Assembly (NCBI RefSeq): GCF_051020955.1
Contig: NC_135021.1
Span: 11,575,962-11,639,961, forward strand
Direction of reading: 5' to 3'
Source of the DNA: Megalopta genalis
Lineage: Eukaryota > Arthropoda > Insecta > Hymenoptera > Halictidae
Length of the DNA: 64,000 nt
Shown: positions 36,600 through 47,399 of the stretch, one piece after another
Position numbering within the stretch: the first letter of the stretch is position 1
How the letters are laid out: each line of letters starts with the position of its first letter
Made by a program: the position numbers and the translations under genes
The notes under the pieces: model-generated
The model's input: only the letters and a program-made list of their open reading frames with translations
The model's database searches: none
What the model was told of the DNA's origin: nothing

Positions 36600-37400
36600 T
36601 CGAATCGATTTTGTATAATAGTGTCACTGTTTTGTGTGTCAGTCATTCGTGAAATGCATTAAGTCCGTAAGCTATTTATTAGTGTTATTGTTACTACTAT
36701 TATTTTCCATTATTCTTATTGTTGGTATTATGTCTACGCTCGAGATAACAACATCATATCATAACTGCGTTTACGTTTTGTACATTTCAGCTTAAATTGA
36801 AGTACTTCATTGGGTGAAATAAAAATTGTACAGCAAATTTATGTGGCATACGTTACTATTCCAACATTCTTACGTCTTGCGAATCTTAATAAAATTAAGC
36901 AATTGTAATTGACTGGCGAAGAAATTAATTCTTGAAAATTAAATTTTAAGTAACTCTGTTACCCACATGCGAGCGTCGCGGCGGTCAAAGTATTCATAGC
37001 GTTATTATGATATACTTTTTGAATAGTGCAATTATGATACACCTTATTAATAATATAAACAGGACAAATTTGGTTAATAATATAATTATGATACATTCTT
37101 CAAAAAGTTACTTCCAAATAGATTCTTACCATTCAAATTTTCGCGAAGTCACGTATACATACCATGCCGGTCAAAATGACCGATCTCCAATTTTTATTTT
37201 CGAATTGTTGAAATTGCGAAGACCTCTCTTACGAAACGATTGAATAAATTCCTTTGTTCACGCTTACATTCCAATAAAAATGGCGAAAAGTCTAAGTAAA
37301 TTCTGTCCTGTCATTGTTATAAAATAACACACGTTAGTCACTTTTAGTTAGGTTAAGAGAGTGTTAAAACAATTCTCCGTTTCCCGAGGTTTTCTTATCA
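36600..37400. other. AT-rich intergenic DNA, no gene seen
   Basis: Only short low-complexity frames occur here. Confidence 0.5.
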
Positions 37401-37405
37401 TATAC

Positions 37406-37768
37406 AGGCAGTCCCAAAATTAAGCTGTTTCCGGGAAATGAGGGATTCCTGAGATCATTTGAAGTAACTTTTTCCTTGGCGAAAATGCAATCCGGGGCTC
37501 CGTTTACGAGTTATTAATGAAAAACAGCGACCAATGAGAGCCGAGATCAGCTGGTGCGAGACGGCCGAGCCAATGAGGAGAACTGGGCTCCGTGCACTCG
37601 TTGGCTAATTCGCCTCGCGCAAGTCGAGCTCGCCTCTCATTGGTCAGTGTTTTTCGTTAATAACTCGTAAACAAAGCCGCGGATTGCATTTTCGCTAAGG
37701 AAAAAGTTACTTCGAATAACCTCAGGAACCTCTTATTTCCTGGAAATTCCATAATTTTGGGCACCCTG
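37406..37768. mobile_element. TA-flanked foldback MITE, 363 bp
   Basis: Ends are CAGGCAGTCCCAAAATTA (left) and the reverse complement of CAGGGTGCCCAAAATTATGG (right), with TA at 37404-37405 and 37769-37770. The two arms stay complementary almost to the centre, sharing GAAGTAACTTTTTCCTT, GCGAAAATGCAATCC, CGAGTTATTAA and GACCAATGAGAG blocks. Almost the whole element is therefore one imperfect hairpin. TA target and CAG ends point to the Tc1/mariner group. Several CCAAT boxes sit in the arms. Confidence 0.9.
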
Positions 37769-37889
37769 TAGATCCAGGAAAATATCAGAATCTTTCGAAA
37801 CGCACACTCAACAAAGTCTTTCTATTTTCGCTCAAACAGAATTCAATTTAGGCGACCGCGTACTTGCGGTATAATTAAATAAGTGAACC

Positions 37890-38090
37890 GTATTATAATA
37901 ATATAATAATAATATTAATGATATTATTATAATATTATAATATTATTATTAATATTATTATTATAATATTATAATATTATTATTATAATATTATAATATT
38001 ATAATAATATCATTAATATTATTAATAAAAGGATATTATATTAATATTATTATATTATTATAATAATATTAATATAATATCCTTTTTTTA
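37890..38090. repeat. AAT/ATT low-complexity tract ending in a hairpin
   Basis: Some 200 bp of almost only A and T in TAATAT/ATTATT words. At its right end 38027-38086 forms a palindrome with 28 bp perfect arms (starting AAAAGGATATTATATTAATA) and a 4 nt loop. Confidence 0.9.
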
Positions 38091-38890
38091 CTTAAACGAT
38101 GCGCGACGTTATCGACAGATTCGAACAATGTTCGCAGCAATATTTGAGAATAAAAGGCTGAAACCAAAATATGTCTTGGCAATTACTCCGATCATGTCAA
38201 GAACTAGCTGCACAATGACAACCTGACAGGAGGATACAAAAGAATAGGAACGAGAGACTGACAATAGGAAGGTAGCTGAATAGAGAATAGTAAAACGTGA
38301 TTGTTCTTACAGGACCGTATCTTCGGGGATAATGAAACGGAAGTGAACGAGACGGATCTGGACAGTCGTGAAACGTCACCTTGTCACTTCTAGGCTGAGG
38401 CTCTTGGAACGAAGTGTAGCGTAAATGTGGGCGTTGCGTTTGACTGGCGACAACGTACAGCGAACGAATTTGTTGTACGGCTCTGGAACCGTTACGGTAA
38501 CGAACGTCGTGGAATGTCACCGGGAAAATTGGACCTTTCACCGCGGCACATCTAGTAATTTGTATGAGATACTTCATTCTTGCGGGGAGAAGCTCCTTCG
38601 AATGCTCGTTTCCTCTGGATATTGCATGCAATTAACAGTCCGATTTATAAATTGCGGTACTTTCTCGGATGCACCTGCTGCTGGAAGAAGATCCTTGGTG
38701 TGTAATTTATAGACGAAGTGTTTTCTCCGCAGTCTTTAGTTTTGCTTGTATGAAGAGTGTTGATATCAAGAATTGAGGTAGCAAGAGTACCAAAAGATTG
38801 CGAAAGGCCTGACGTCTCGAGAATGTCGAAGATCTTAAAAGGATTAAAAAAAATGGTAAAATTGGACAGGTTCCCAGATGTTAGAAGTTT
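38090..38890. other. Intergenic DNA, moderate GC at 38200-38700
   Basis: Opposing open frames (38197-38631 on -, 38425-38712 on +) lack any recognisable domain. Confidence 0.35.
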
Positions 38891-38895
38891 TTTAA

Positions 38896-39223
38896 CCCTT
38901 TGCTGCACAGGATTTCAACAAATAAAATACACAGGCCCATGTTGCACAGAAATTGTATTGCGTTTTAAATTAAACGGAGTTGGTATATTTTTATTAACAA
39001 AGAAATCAAATAATATAAAAATATAAAAAAATAATAATAATTCAATTCAATTTGTTGTTATAGAGTAGGACTCAAATAATGCCACCGTGCTACATGGATT
39101 CATGAATGCGCATGCAGCTACTGCAATATTTCGGTCTGAAAATATATATGTCCCACCATGCATTACCGTGTATCAAAAAGATGGGACATTTTTAATCCCA
39201 CTGTGCCCCAAAGAGCTAGCACA
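38896..39223. mobile_element. Probable TTAA-flanked MITE, 328 bp
   Basis: TTAA at 38892-38895 is followed by CCCTTTGCTGCACAG. At the other side CTGTGCCCCAAAGAGCTAG is followed shortly by TTAA at 39224-39227. The ends are only partly complementary (CTTTG..GCACAG). Interior GTCCCAC and GTGGGACAT-like words look like subterminal repeats. It lies 37 bp from the piggyBac element. Confidence 0.6.
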
Positions 39224-39264
39224 TTAAGTGAAAAATTCACACCATATCAAAGTCATTTAATTAA

Positions 39265-39930
39265 CCCTAGAAAGATAACCATATGACAACGTACGTAAAA
39301 GATAACCATACGCTTCAGAGGCGCATGCTTTTCTAAGGCGTCAATTTTATACTAACAATGGATATTTATTTAAGTTAATCTAGTCATTTTAAAGGTTTGG
39401 CATTATTGTAAAAATAAAATGCATTTATATTATATTTTTTTATATTTTAAGTAATTTTAAACTTAAATCACTAGACCTCTATGAAAAATTAACAAAAATC
39501 AACAGTCTTCGGTTTATGGGAACAAATCCCGTAAAATATCACAAAAAATAGTGTTTTATCCTTACAAACTAGTAGACTATAATATAATCAGTGTAAAAAA
39601 AACTATAATATTATAAAAAATTTCTTTAGAGACAGTCATGACAAACGTCTTTCTTGTGTTCACCACAAACTGTCTTTTTGCATTTGGCACAGGTCATCTT
39701 TGACATTCTTTTCTTTTTAGACGTGCAAAGACTGCAATAACGCCTTTTTTTGGCTGAGGGTTCTTCTTCATCATCTGTGGAAGCCTGTACAGCAGATTTT
39801 GGAAGAATATTTTCAATGTTGCTTCGCACATGCCTTGGCAAAGTGGGTGCTTCCAGTCTTTGCGTCATCCACGGCGCAGTCAGTTGTTTATTTCGCAGGC
39901 GCCTCTGCGACGTAGGTTATCTTTCTCGGG
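39265..39930 (-). mobile_element. piggyBac-family element, internally deleted, 666 bp
   Basis: The left end is CCCTAGAAAGATAACCATAT, and the reverse complement of the right end is CCCGAGAAAGATAACCTACG. TTAA flanks both (39261-39264 and 39931-39934). CCCTAGAAAGATA is the canonical piggyBac terminus. The left end also has the second internal AAAGATAACCAT block and a GCGCATGC-containing subterminal repeat typical of the piggyBac 3' end, and CAGAGGCGCCTGCG is its counterpart at the right. Only the transposase C-terminus remains, reading toward the left end on the - strand. It cannot move by itself. Confidence 0.95.
39626..39868 (-). pseudogene. piggyBac transposase C-terminal cysteine-rich domain (remnant)
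   Basis: Eighty residues to the stop. They begin with LEAPTLPRHVRSNIENILPK, then an acidic linker, then a basic cysteine-rich finger (RRYCSLCTSKKKRMSK, then CAKCKKTVCGEH and CHDCL). This is the C-terminal zinc-binding domain that piggyBac transposases use to contact subterminal DNA. The whole catalytic DDD core is missing, so it is a remnant. The visible start codon is not the original one. Confidence 0.9.
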
Positions 39931-39934
39931 TTAA

Positions 39935-42120
39935 TGAAACCGAGACTAGAAAATGAAAATTTACCATAGCAAATATAGATTCAACTATTTTGTATTCTAC
40001 AAATCCTAGTAACATTCGATTTGTTCGATATGTTACAATAAAAATGAATTTCAAAAATCTAGTTAAAGATTAGTGTCACCCGTACGTGACTCACACGACA
40101 CTGAACGTATTAAATATGGATGATTGTTTTATAGATCTGTAGGCTTTGAGATTTGCACGGCTGTAAATCGTTTTCGGCTGTCGTTTAAAAATATTCAGCT
40201 AAACTAGTCGAGATTTTATACATTTTTTGATAAACGATAACTCGGATAATGTTACGAGTATTTACGTGAAACAATCGGTATTCTGTGCGCCAAGATTGAC
40301 AAGTTTAATACAAAATATATCGCTGTACATTGTTCTTTTTAGATTCTTGGAAACTGAATCCTAAATGTTCAAACTTAGAAATAATCCTAAGGAGGGACGC
40401 GGAAAATTAATAGTTGTTAAAATTATACAATCGTTGTTTTAAATTCTCAGAGAAAAAGAAACTTATTCTTTGAGATTCTATGTTTATAAACAAATATAAA
40501 CATTAATTAAAATTTATAGAGCACTAGGTTAAATTAAATATACCTTACAATTAATAAAAAAAATTAGCTCATTCGTTCGATACACATTGTTATTTCTTGC
40601 TGAGTGTTAAATAGTGTTTATTATACCATTAATTATAGAGAATTTGTACAAAAGCATGTATAATTTTAATTTACCATTGAGAAAGATCCTTTTTCTTGAA
40701 AAATTGATTTAAAAATAAGCGACTCAAAATATGCTATAGTTTTGATTGTTAATAATAACCTTATTCATTTTTTTTTTTTTAAAGAACCCATTCAGGACAG
40801 TTGATAACAAGTTCACAGTTAATAATAATAACAAGTTCAGTAAAGATTTCTCGAAAATATTATACAATCTCTATTGGATGGGAAAGGAAATTCGATTCGA
40901 TCAAGAATTTTTAACGATTTGCAAATCAGCATATTGGTATTTGAGAATACCGAAACGGAAAAAACTGGATCAGAAAAGATAGTGACTAATTTTAAAAGTA
41001 AAAATATAATTACTAATTTTATATTCAGCGAACACACATGTCAACATTTGAACATTTATAAAAGTAGTTCTACTTTCGTCCAAAATTCTCGATTCAGCTG
41101 TACTGCGTAAATGCAGCTTCCCGATACCGAACGAACGATGTATAATCGGAGTGAAAGTGAAATTGAAGTCGCCCGCGCAGCACTTTAGTCCCCGGCCGTT
41201 CGCAGCCGTTTGGTCTCGATGATTCCGATGGGCCCGTTTAATCAGGCCAGCAACGTTCACGTAACGAAATTATTCAATCGTCATAACTGGCGTCGTCACA
41301 CTGTTGCGACACGTCATTCGAAATTTCAAGTAACGGTATCGACGAGTATACGCTGAAAACATGAATTTATAAAGCAAGCGTGTCCTTGACCCATTTATCC
41401 GTTTCTGCTTTCGCTGTTTTAAGGCGCGCCCGGGTCAAAAATCGTCCGCAATTTGTGCATCAGACAGTTTCAGAAGTTTCGCAAACTTTCACGCACAACG
41501 AAGCGAGTATCTCCCCCTCCTGGTAAACTCTGCTCGAAACTTCGGGGCTAATTAATCACTTCTCGACGGAGCGTGTTTCGACATTTTTTGAAGAGGCTAA
41601 GCCGGTTCGCGGTTTCCCGGACAAAGCGCGGCCGCGTGACGATCGCGTGGCGGAATGTTCCACGACAATCAAAATGCGGCTGCCTCTGGTACGGAACTGA
41701 TTCGGTTCATTGATAAAAACAACTTGTGCCACCGAGTTACTTGCGTAACGGGAAGCTTTTTATCGATCCGTCTCGAGAGGAAGATCGTTCCACGTACGTA
41801 CACAGATTCTCAGTCGCCGCGGTGCGAACGAAAGTGGCTTATACATATTCATGAGATTACGACAAAGGGCTCGTCGTGTAGAACGTCCGCGACCATGGTA
41901 ATTTCATTCGTGACCGTTCTAATGCGTAACACAAGTAGCGGCGATAAGAAATCCGGTGTCGCGGTTAATAGTCAACGCCAACGGCTAACGTGTCAAGATA
42001 AACCTGGAATTACAAGACCAATTAACAGCTTTGCCATAAAGTATTACACTCCCGTTGTTGCCGGCCGCAACAGTGGCCCGGAGAAGGGAAATTTCTATTC
42101 GCTTATGTTATGTATTATTT
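39935..42120. other. DNA between the two piggyBac elements, CpG-rich at 41140-42100
   Basis: AT-rich to about 41100, then CpG-rich. The longest open frame, 41655-42131 on +, has 158 codons but no recognisable domain and overlaps the left end of the next element, which argues against it being a real gene. Treat it as unassigned. Confidence 0.35.
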
Positions 42121-42123
42121 CTA

Positions 42124-42405
42124 TTCTCTAAAGATAACCTACGTCGCAGAGGCGCCTGCGAAGACTGTTGATTTTTGTTAATTTTTCATAGAGGTCTAAT
42201 GATTTAAGTTTAAAATTACTTAAAATATAAAAAAATATAATATAAATGCATTTTATTTTTACAATAATGCCAAACCTTTAAAATGACTAGATTAACTTAA
42301 ATAAATATCCATTGTTAGTATAAAATTGACGCCTTAGAAAAGCATGCGCCTCTGAAGCGTATGGTTATCTTTTACGTACGTTGTCATATGGTTATCTTTC
42401 TAGGG
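42124..42405 (+). mobile_element. piggyBac MITE, about 282 bp, opposite in orientation to the 39.3 kb copy
   Basis: The right 246 bp (42160-42405) is an almost exact inverted copy of 39265-39510 and ends TATCTTTCTAGGG before TTAA (42406-42409). The left end, AAAGATAACCTACGTCGCAG with GGCGCCTGCG following, matches the other terminus of the 39.3 kb element, though its outermost six bases and TTAA are degraded (TTCTCT, TCTA). The join ..GCCTGCG/AAGACTG.. shows a deletion from one subterminal repeat into the 3' untranslated part, removing all coding sequence. Confidence 0.92.
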
Positions 42406-42729
42406 TTAAGCCTGCTTCGGCAGATTTTAAGAAAACAATGTTTCTCTTTAATCCGTTTGCTACGGAACGTTTCAGAGCAGAATCGCTCGTTGCGTGGGAA
42501 ACGAAGCAGCTACTGTTCTCAACATTTCATCACGTTATTTCAGAAGAAACAAAAGTTCGGAATTAGTAATATAATACTACAGATCGCGCGCCGTTTTATA
42601 TATTAATAAACAAATCTATCTTTCCTTTCTTTGAGAAAGATCTGTTTCGATCATCCTTAGATCATCCTAAAGTGATGATTCCATGGATGATTCCACATCC
42701 ATGAGAATTGGTTCATGGATTATTTATCG

Positions 42730-42775
42730 TTAGATTTATAGAGCACTATATATATATAGTGCTCTATAAATCTAA
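42730..42775. repeat. Perfect 46 bp palindrome
   Basis: TTAGATTTATAGAGCACTAT begins a sequence that equals its own reverse complement over all 46 bases, with no loop. It lies between a piggyBac MITE and a hairpin MITE. Confidence 0.95.
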
Positions 42776-42995
42776 ATATAAGCAATTACAGTAGTTTTTC
42801 TCAGAAATGTTAGGAGGTCGGAAATGAAACCGGCAGATCTGAGAATACTAAGTCGCGATTCTTCGACTCTCGTGGTCCGTTTTTATGGAATTACATAAAA
42901 TTATTATTACATAGTAATGCTAGAATAGAAATGATGACTTAACTTTTTTATTTTTAATTTTTTGCCACGATTCGAAGGCAATTCAGAGACCAATA

Positions 42996-43271
42996 CAGTA
43001 AATTCTCTCTAATTGACGTTCGGATTGCGCACGAAAACGGGCAATTTGAGAAGATGAGATACGATTAGTCGAATCTTGCGGTTCGTTTTTATAGTTGTTG
43101 ACAATCGGTAACTATAAAACTGTTATACATATATCGTGCTGAATAATCGTATCTCCTCTTCCCAAATTGTCCACTTTTGTGTACAATCTGAGCGTCAATT
43201 AGGGAGAAAGGCGTAGGACTAGCACAGGCTCACAACAACCCGAAATTTGGCATTTCCGGGAGAAATTACTG
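42996..43271. mobile_element. Hairpin MITE family, copy A
   Basis: It begins CAGTAAATTCTCTCTAATTG after TA and ends GGGAGAAATTACTG before TA. The arms pair through GACGTTCGGATTGCGCAC and its counterpart GTGTACAATCTGAGCGTC. The right end is doubled: a GTCAATTAGGGAGAA block at 43194-43208 is followed by some 45 bp of other sequence before the terminal repeat. Copies B, C and D are at 58866, 60852 and 62351. Confidence 0.85.
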
Positions 43272-43744
43272 TACTTTACACTACTTTATATGAATGACAA
43301 GGCTATTTATTTAGTCTTAACGATTGTTATTAGAATCTATTTTGAAATATTAAATTACATTACTTTCGACAAATGCCGTGTCTTCACTTTTATTCAGGTT
43401 TTTATCGATTTTATTGAAGTTTAGCGATTATTAGTTATTTAGCGATTATTTATTGAAGTTTTCAGCGATTTCTAGCATAATTTATATCCAAAAGTTATAG
43501 CACATTACATAAATAACAAGACTATATTTATTCAGATGTTTGGCGGTTTTTATCAGAATGTATGTTCAAAGAAATGTCGAATAATTCTCCACAAGTGCAT
43601 CTTTGAAATTTCGATGCTAAATTAGAAAGGATGTTCTAGGTAACAATAGAAACAGAGATCTAACGTCTTACATCAAGTACGTAAATGGTACTAGTAACAT
43701 TTTCGAAGTCTTTCAGTAAAAAAGTAAATATTCTACGCAACTTG

Positions 43745-43898
43745 TGAAAATAAATATAGTATATATATATATACTATATTTATTATTATACTATATTATA
43801 AATAATATACTATAATATATATATATTTATAATACTATATTATAAAAAATAAATGAGATATACCATCTTTTTAGAGTGATCATCTTGTTTCATATTCG

Positions 43899-43953
<55 letters not shown>

Positions 43954-43955
43954 AT
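43745..43955. repeat. AT-rich microsatellites
   Basis: TATATA/ATATTATA words run from 43745 to 43850, and a pure (AT)n run of about 50 bp lies at 43900-43950. Confidence 0.92.
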
Positions 43956-44049
43956 TTCTTTTTTTATTAAGCTATGAAACCCCCTACGGGGTTATTAGCA
44001 ATATATTTTGTAATATATAATTACAAAATTATTATTACATATACAATAC

Positions 44050-46160
44050 ATTATACAATATTATTATATATTACTTCAGATAAATGAAGCTTATCAAGTA
44101 CTGTATCTAACGCTTAAGGATGTATGTCGTGCTTTTTAAGAAATTAAAAAAATTATTAACAGTGGTTGAATGTATGGTTTACATAAAAAGGTATCCATCG
44201 TGGTATTTCATTTGTTCGAGCAGAAAAGTTCTCTGCCATTCGAAAAACTGATTGGAACACATTTCCCAAAGAAATTACGGAAACTTTGACGACACGTTAC
44301 GATGTTGTAGAATGCAACCCGATGGACGACCAATGCTACTAACGATTTCGAACGCGTTCCGTCGTCTGACGAAATGTTCCTCCACGAACGTTCGGCCGTT
44401 CGAAGCTTCCGATTTGGCAAAACGGAAGTGGAACCCGTTCCACTTTCGCCATTCTCTGTTAAGTACAGGAAAGTGGCGTGTCGCCTTGATTAGAAGTTCA
44501 CGGACGTGCGGACAGGTGAAGTTCGTAGAATGCACGCATTGTTGTCCCCACCGAATGCATAGGCATTCGCCTCAAGGTTAGAGGAACGCTCCGTTGAAAG
44601 TGAAATTTTGCGATTCAGCGTAATGGGACTTAATTGCGGAAAGATTATTGCCTCCGAACCGCAGTTTTCCTTGGAATTCAGTCCAGCGGACTGACACTTT
44701 CGTTTGACGGCAAATTAGAAAGTCTCGTTGAACTGTAATGTTATGATTGTAAACGGACGCGTTGTTTCTCTGTAGATTGCTGATGGTGCAGCACATGATA
44801 CACAAACCGTTATGTAATGAGCGTTATGCATGAAACGCGTGGCCCAATAAGGGGACCCAGCTGTAAGATAAACAGGTTCGCCACCCCCCACCCCCCGCCG
44901 GGGAGAACTTTCGCACTCCTCGTGTCGAAAATAAGGACTACATACTTGCTTGAGCCGTGATTGTCGAACGAAGAAAATATTTGTACTACAATTGTTTAAT
45001 TCCGAGACCGTAACTGTTATGATCATTATATAAATCGTTATATAAATGAGAACAGTCGTTGCATAACGGTTATTATTTTTTTTTATTAGAAATAATAATA
45101 ATAATCATTACCGATAACGGACATTTGTTCGAGTTAGTCAACTGCGAATTTCATCAGAAAAACGTGCAGATCAAATGAAAAATAATAGTAACAAATATTC
45201 TTGTATTCTTCGGAACTTGTTAAAATTAATAAGGACACAAGTGAATGTCTATGTGGCTACAGAGCTTCGCAATTGATGCAGATTTTATTTTGCATGAAAG
45301 TCCGCAATTTTATAATAAAAATGGATAAGGTGAGAACAGTGAAAATATTGAAGGAATTATTAAAGAAAGGAAACACTGCCTTGTTGTGCATAATATCATA
45401 ATAATGGTAATATTATATTTCATTATATTATATTATATTATATAATAATAATGGTAAATATTATATTTCATCTTTCAATCGTTTCAGTAAAAATATTAAC
45501 ATACCGACGTCATCAGGATTATATATATTATTCCAAAAGTTACAAGCATGTAATTTGAATATGCACATAACAAAAGATCAAGATATATTATTTATTTCTC
45601 CCATTATTTGTGTCTCCGATAGGTAACCTAATTCTCGGAGGAAAATATTTCGATTACTTTAAAAAATCATCGTTCACAAAGAGTTAATAAAATTTTCGTT
45701 CCGCAATACCGTAAGAAATTCATTTTTATACTTAATAATTGAAGAGATTAAGAGGGCAGTAATTATTCACCGACATTGTACTGTTATGTAGCAAGATTTA
45801 TAGTGATTAAACTACGAGAACTATATCATACACCATTGATATGCATAGAAAACACGGCTGGAAACCAATTCTGCAGCAATAAAAATATTAAAGAAACCAC
45901 TTCCAGATATAGGCAGGAGTATAATTTACTTCTTACGATTTCAGCACTACGTAATGACGCAACGTGAGTCGACGTACCTACTTTTAGCACTCATTATAAT
46001 GAGCTTTTTTTGTTGCCTTTATACCGATCATTAGTATTTAAAGTTTGAATACATTATCAATAAAGAGGTCGAACTTCTCTTTATACTGTTTTCAATGCTA
46101 CAGAATGATACGGTCTGGAATTAATTGAAATATAATATAAGTCGATGAATATATCATATC
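44050..46160. other. Intergenic DNA, GC-richer at 44200-44980
   Basis: Open frames of up to 109 codons on both strands at 44208-45026 carry no domain I recognise. The rest is AT-rich. A dispersed-module copy is at 45255-45310. Confidence 0.35.
45255..45310 (+). repeat. Dispersed module copy
   Basis: GTGGCTACAGAGCTTCGCAA followed by TTGATGCAGATTTTATTTTG, then CATGAAAGTCCGCAA, matches the module core and the start of its tail. Confidence 0.55.
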
Positions 46161-46334
46161 TTTAGATATTGTTATTAGTAGACCGTGGATTTTATGCATT
46201 TATAGCAGAAATAAGTTGGTGCCATTTGAAACAGTGAAAGGTCAAAAGAAACGAAGAATGTGTTGATGTATTAATTTGAACTTATCAAAATTGTTAAAGA
46301 AGGAAAAAAGATCGTGCTGAGCTCCTATGTCTGG

Positions 46335-46420
46335 CAATTAATGCAGACAATTTTTATTTTGCATAAACAAATTTTACAAAAAAATTTTGTAGTCCAGTCA
46401 TTACAAAAGATTAGATCTAA
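46335..46420 (+). repeat. Dispersed module copy joined to the long repeat
   Basis: GGCAATTAATGCAGACAATT, TTTATTTTGCATAAAC and GTAGTCCAGTCATTAC occur in order. The module tail runs directly into the 325 bp segment shared with the 54.3 kb tandem array. Another inverted tail (TTATTAGTAGACCGTGGATT, then TTATGCAT) lies at 46170-46199. Confidence 0.6.
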
Positions 46421-46707
46421 AAATATTTCTTTCCTATTATAATCCAACTATGTATGTCATAATCTAATAAACATCAAATTAATTTCGAATATTTTTTAAA
46501 CATTTTAAGAGCAATGCATTTATGCGGGTTTCATTTAACGTGTCCACATTAATATCTTCTAACGAATGTATCATTTGAAATGAATTCGGAAATTGAACGT
46601 TTTATGCGAGAAATCGTTAGATATAGTTAATACAGTTTGAGGAATTGCACTCCACTGCATTCATGTTGTATAACAAAAAATTCAAGAATACACATAAGAG
46701 GAATTTT
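46383..46707 (+). repeat. 325 bp single copy of the 54 kb tandem-repeat segment
   Basis: Nearly identical to 54401-54724, including AAAGATTAGATCTAAAAATA (one change), TGCGGGTTTCATTTAACGTG and GGAATTGCACTCCACTGCAT. It ends at the same point (CATAAGAGGAATTTT). The first 127 bp of the 452 bp unit is absent here. Confidence 0.92.
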
Positions 46708-47151
46708 GAACATAATGGCAATCATATGAAACATTTCTTTGGCTAAAAGTAAGAAAATGTTCGATATCTTAGTTCTCTTCAAATTATCATACATTTTGTA
46801 CTCAGACTGATCTTAAGGCGAATCTATCTCCATTTTTCATCGGCTGTAATCATACGACGATAAAAACATGAAATTGTTATTGAGAAATCGTGGATTGAAA
46901 CAAATTGATCACGAACGGAAAACACGAATCACATAATTATAATGCAGTGTTCGAAAGCAAGGAGAAGGATAAAGTGAAATATTCTGTACGCGCAGCTCAC
47001 ACTTTTTATGGTGTAATAACAATTTTATTAGCTCTACGTAGTCCATGAAATTTAAGAATTAAAATCTGTTAAGCATCGATTCATAAATTTCATTTAAAAA
47101 AAACCTACAATTATTACTTATATTAATTTTCTATCCGTAAGTTACATTTAA

Positions 47152-47393
47152 CCCTTTGCAGTCGAACGGCGACTCTAAGGCGCCACTGAAAATTCCTACA
47201 TCATTCTTCAGTATAATTTTTGCATTATTAAATTTATCTATATTTAATAAATCGTTTCAAGTGCAAAAAGCTGCATGAACAAATAAGCTTAACGTTATAT
47301 GCACAACAGGAAAATAATTATTAAAAGTAGAAATACTATAGGTCAGAAGTACTGTCTTGGTTTTGACGTTAAAATAACTTCGACTGCAAAGGG
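47152..47393. mobile_element. TTAA-flanked MITE, 242 bp (CCCTTTGCAGTCGAA termini)
   Basis: CCCTTTGCAGTCGAA at the left is matched by TTCGACTGCAAAGGG at the right, with TTAA outside both (47148-47151 and 47394-47397). A GGCGACTCTAAGGCGCC subterminal block follows the left end. Non-coding. Confidence 0.92.
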
Positions 47394-47399
47394 TTAATT

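Noticed and set aside
41655..42131. 158-codon + strand frame
   Set aside because: No domain, runs into the left end of a piggyBac MITE, and lies in CpG-rich DNA where long frames arise by chance.
39265..42405. A single full-length piggyBac of 3.1 kb
   Set aside because: Both outer ends are the same terminus, and each copy has its own inner terminus. The middle has no transposase core.
43979..44000. Terminator-like hairpin AACCCCCTACGGGGTT
   Set aside because: Intrinsic terminators are a bacterial signal. In nuclear insect DNA this is a chance hairpin.
44208..44581. Possible transposase coding in the GC-richer block
   Set aside because: None of the frames shows mariner, Tc1 or piggyBac motifs.
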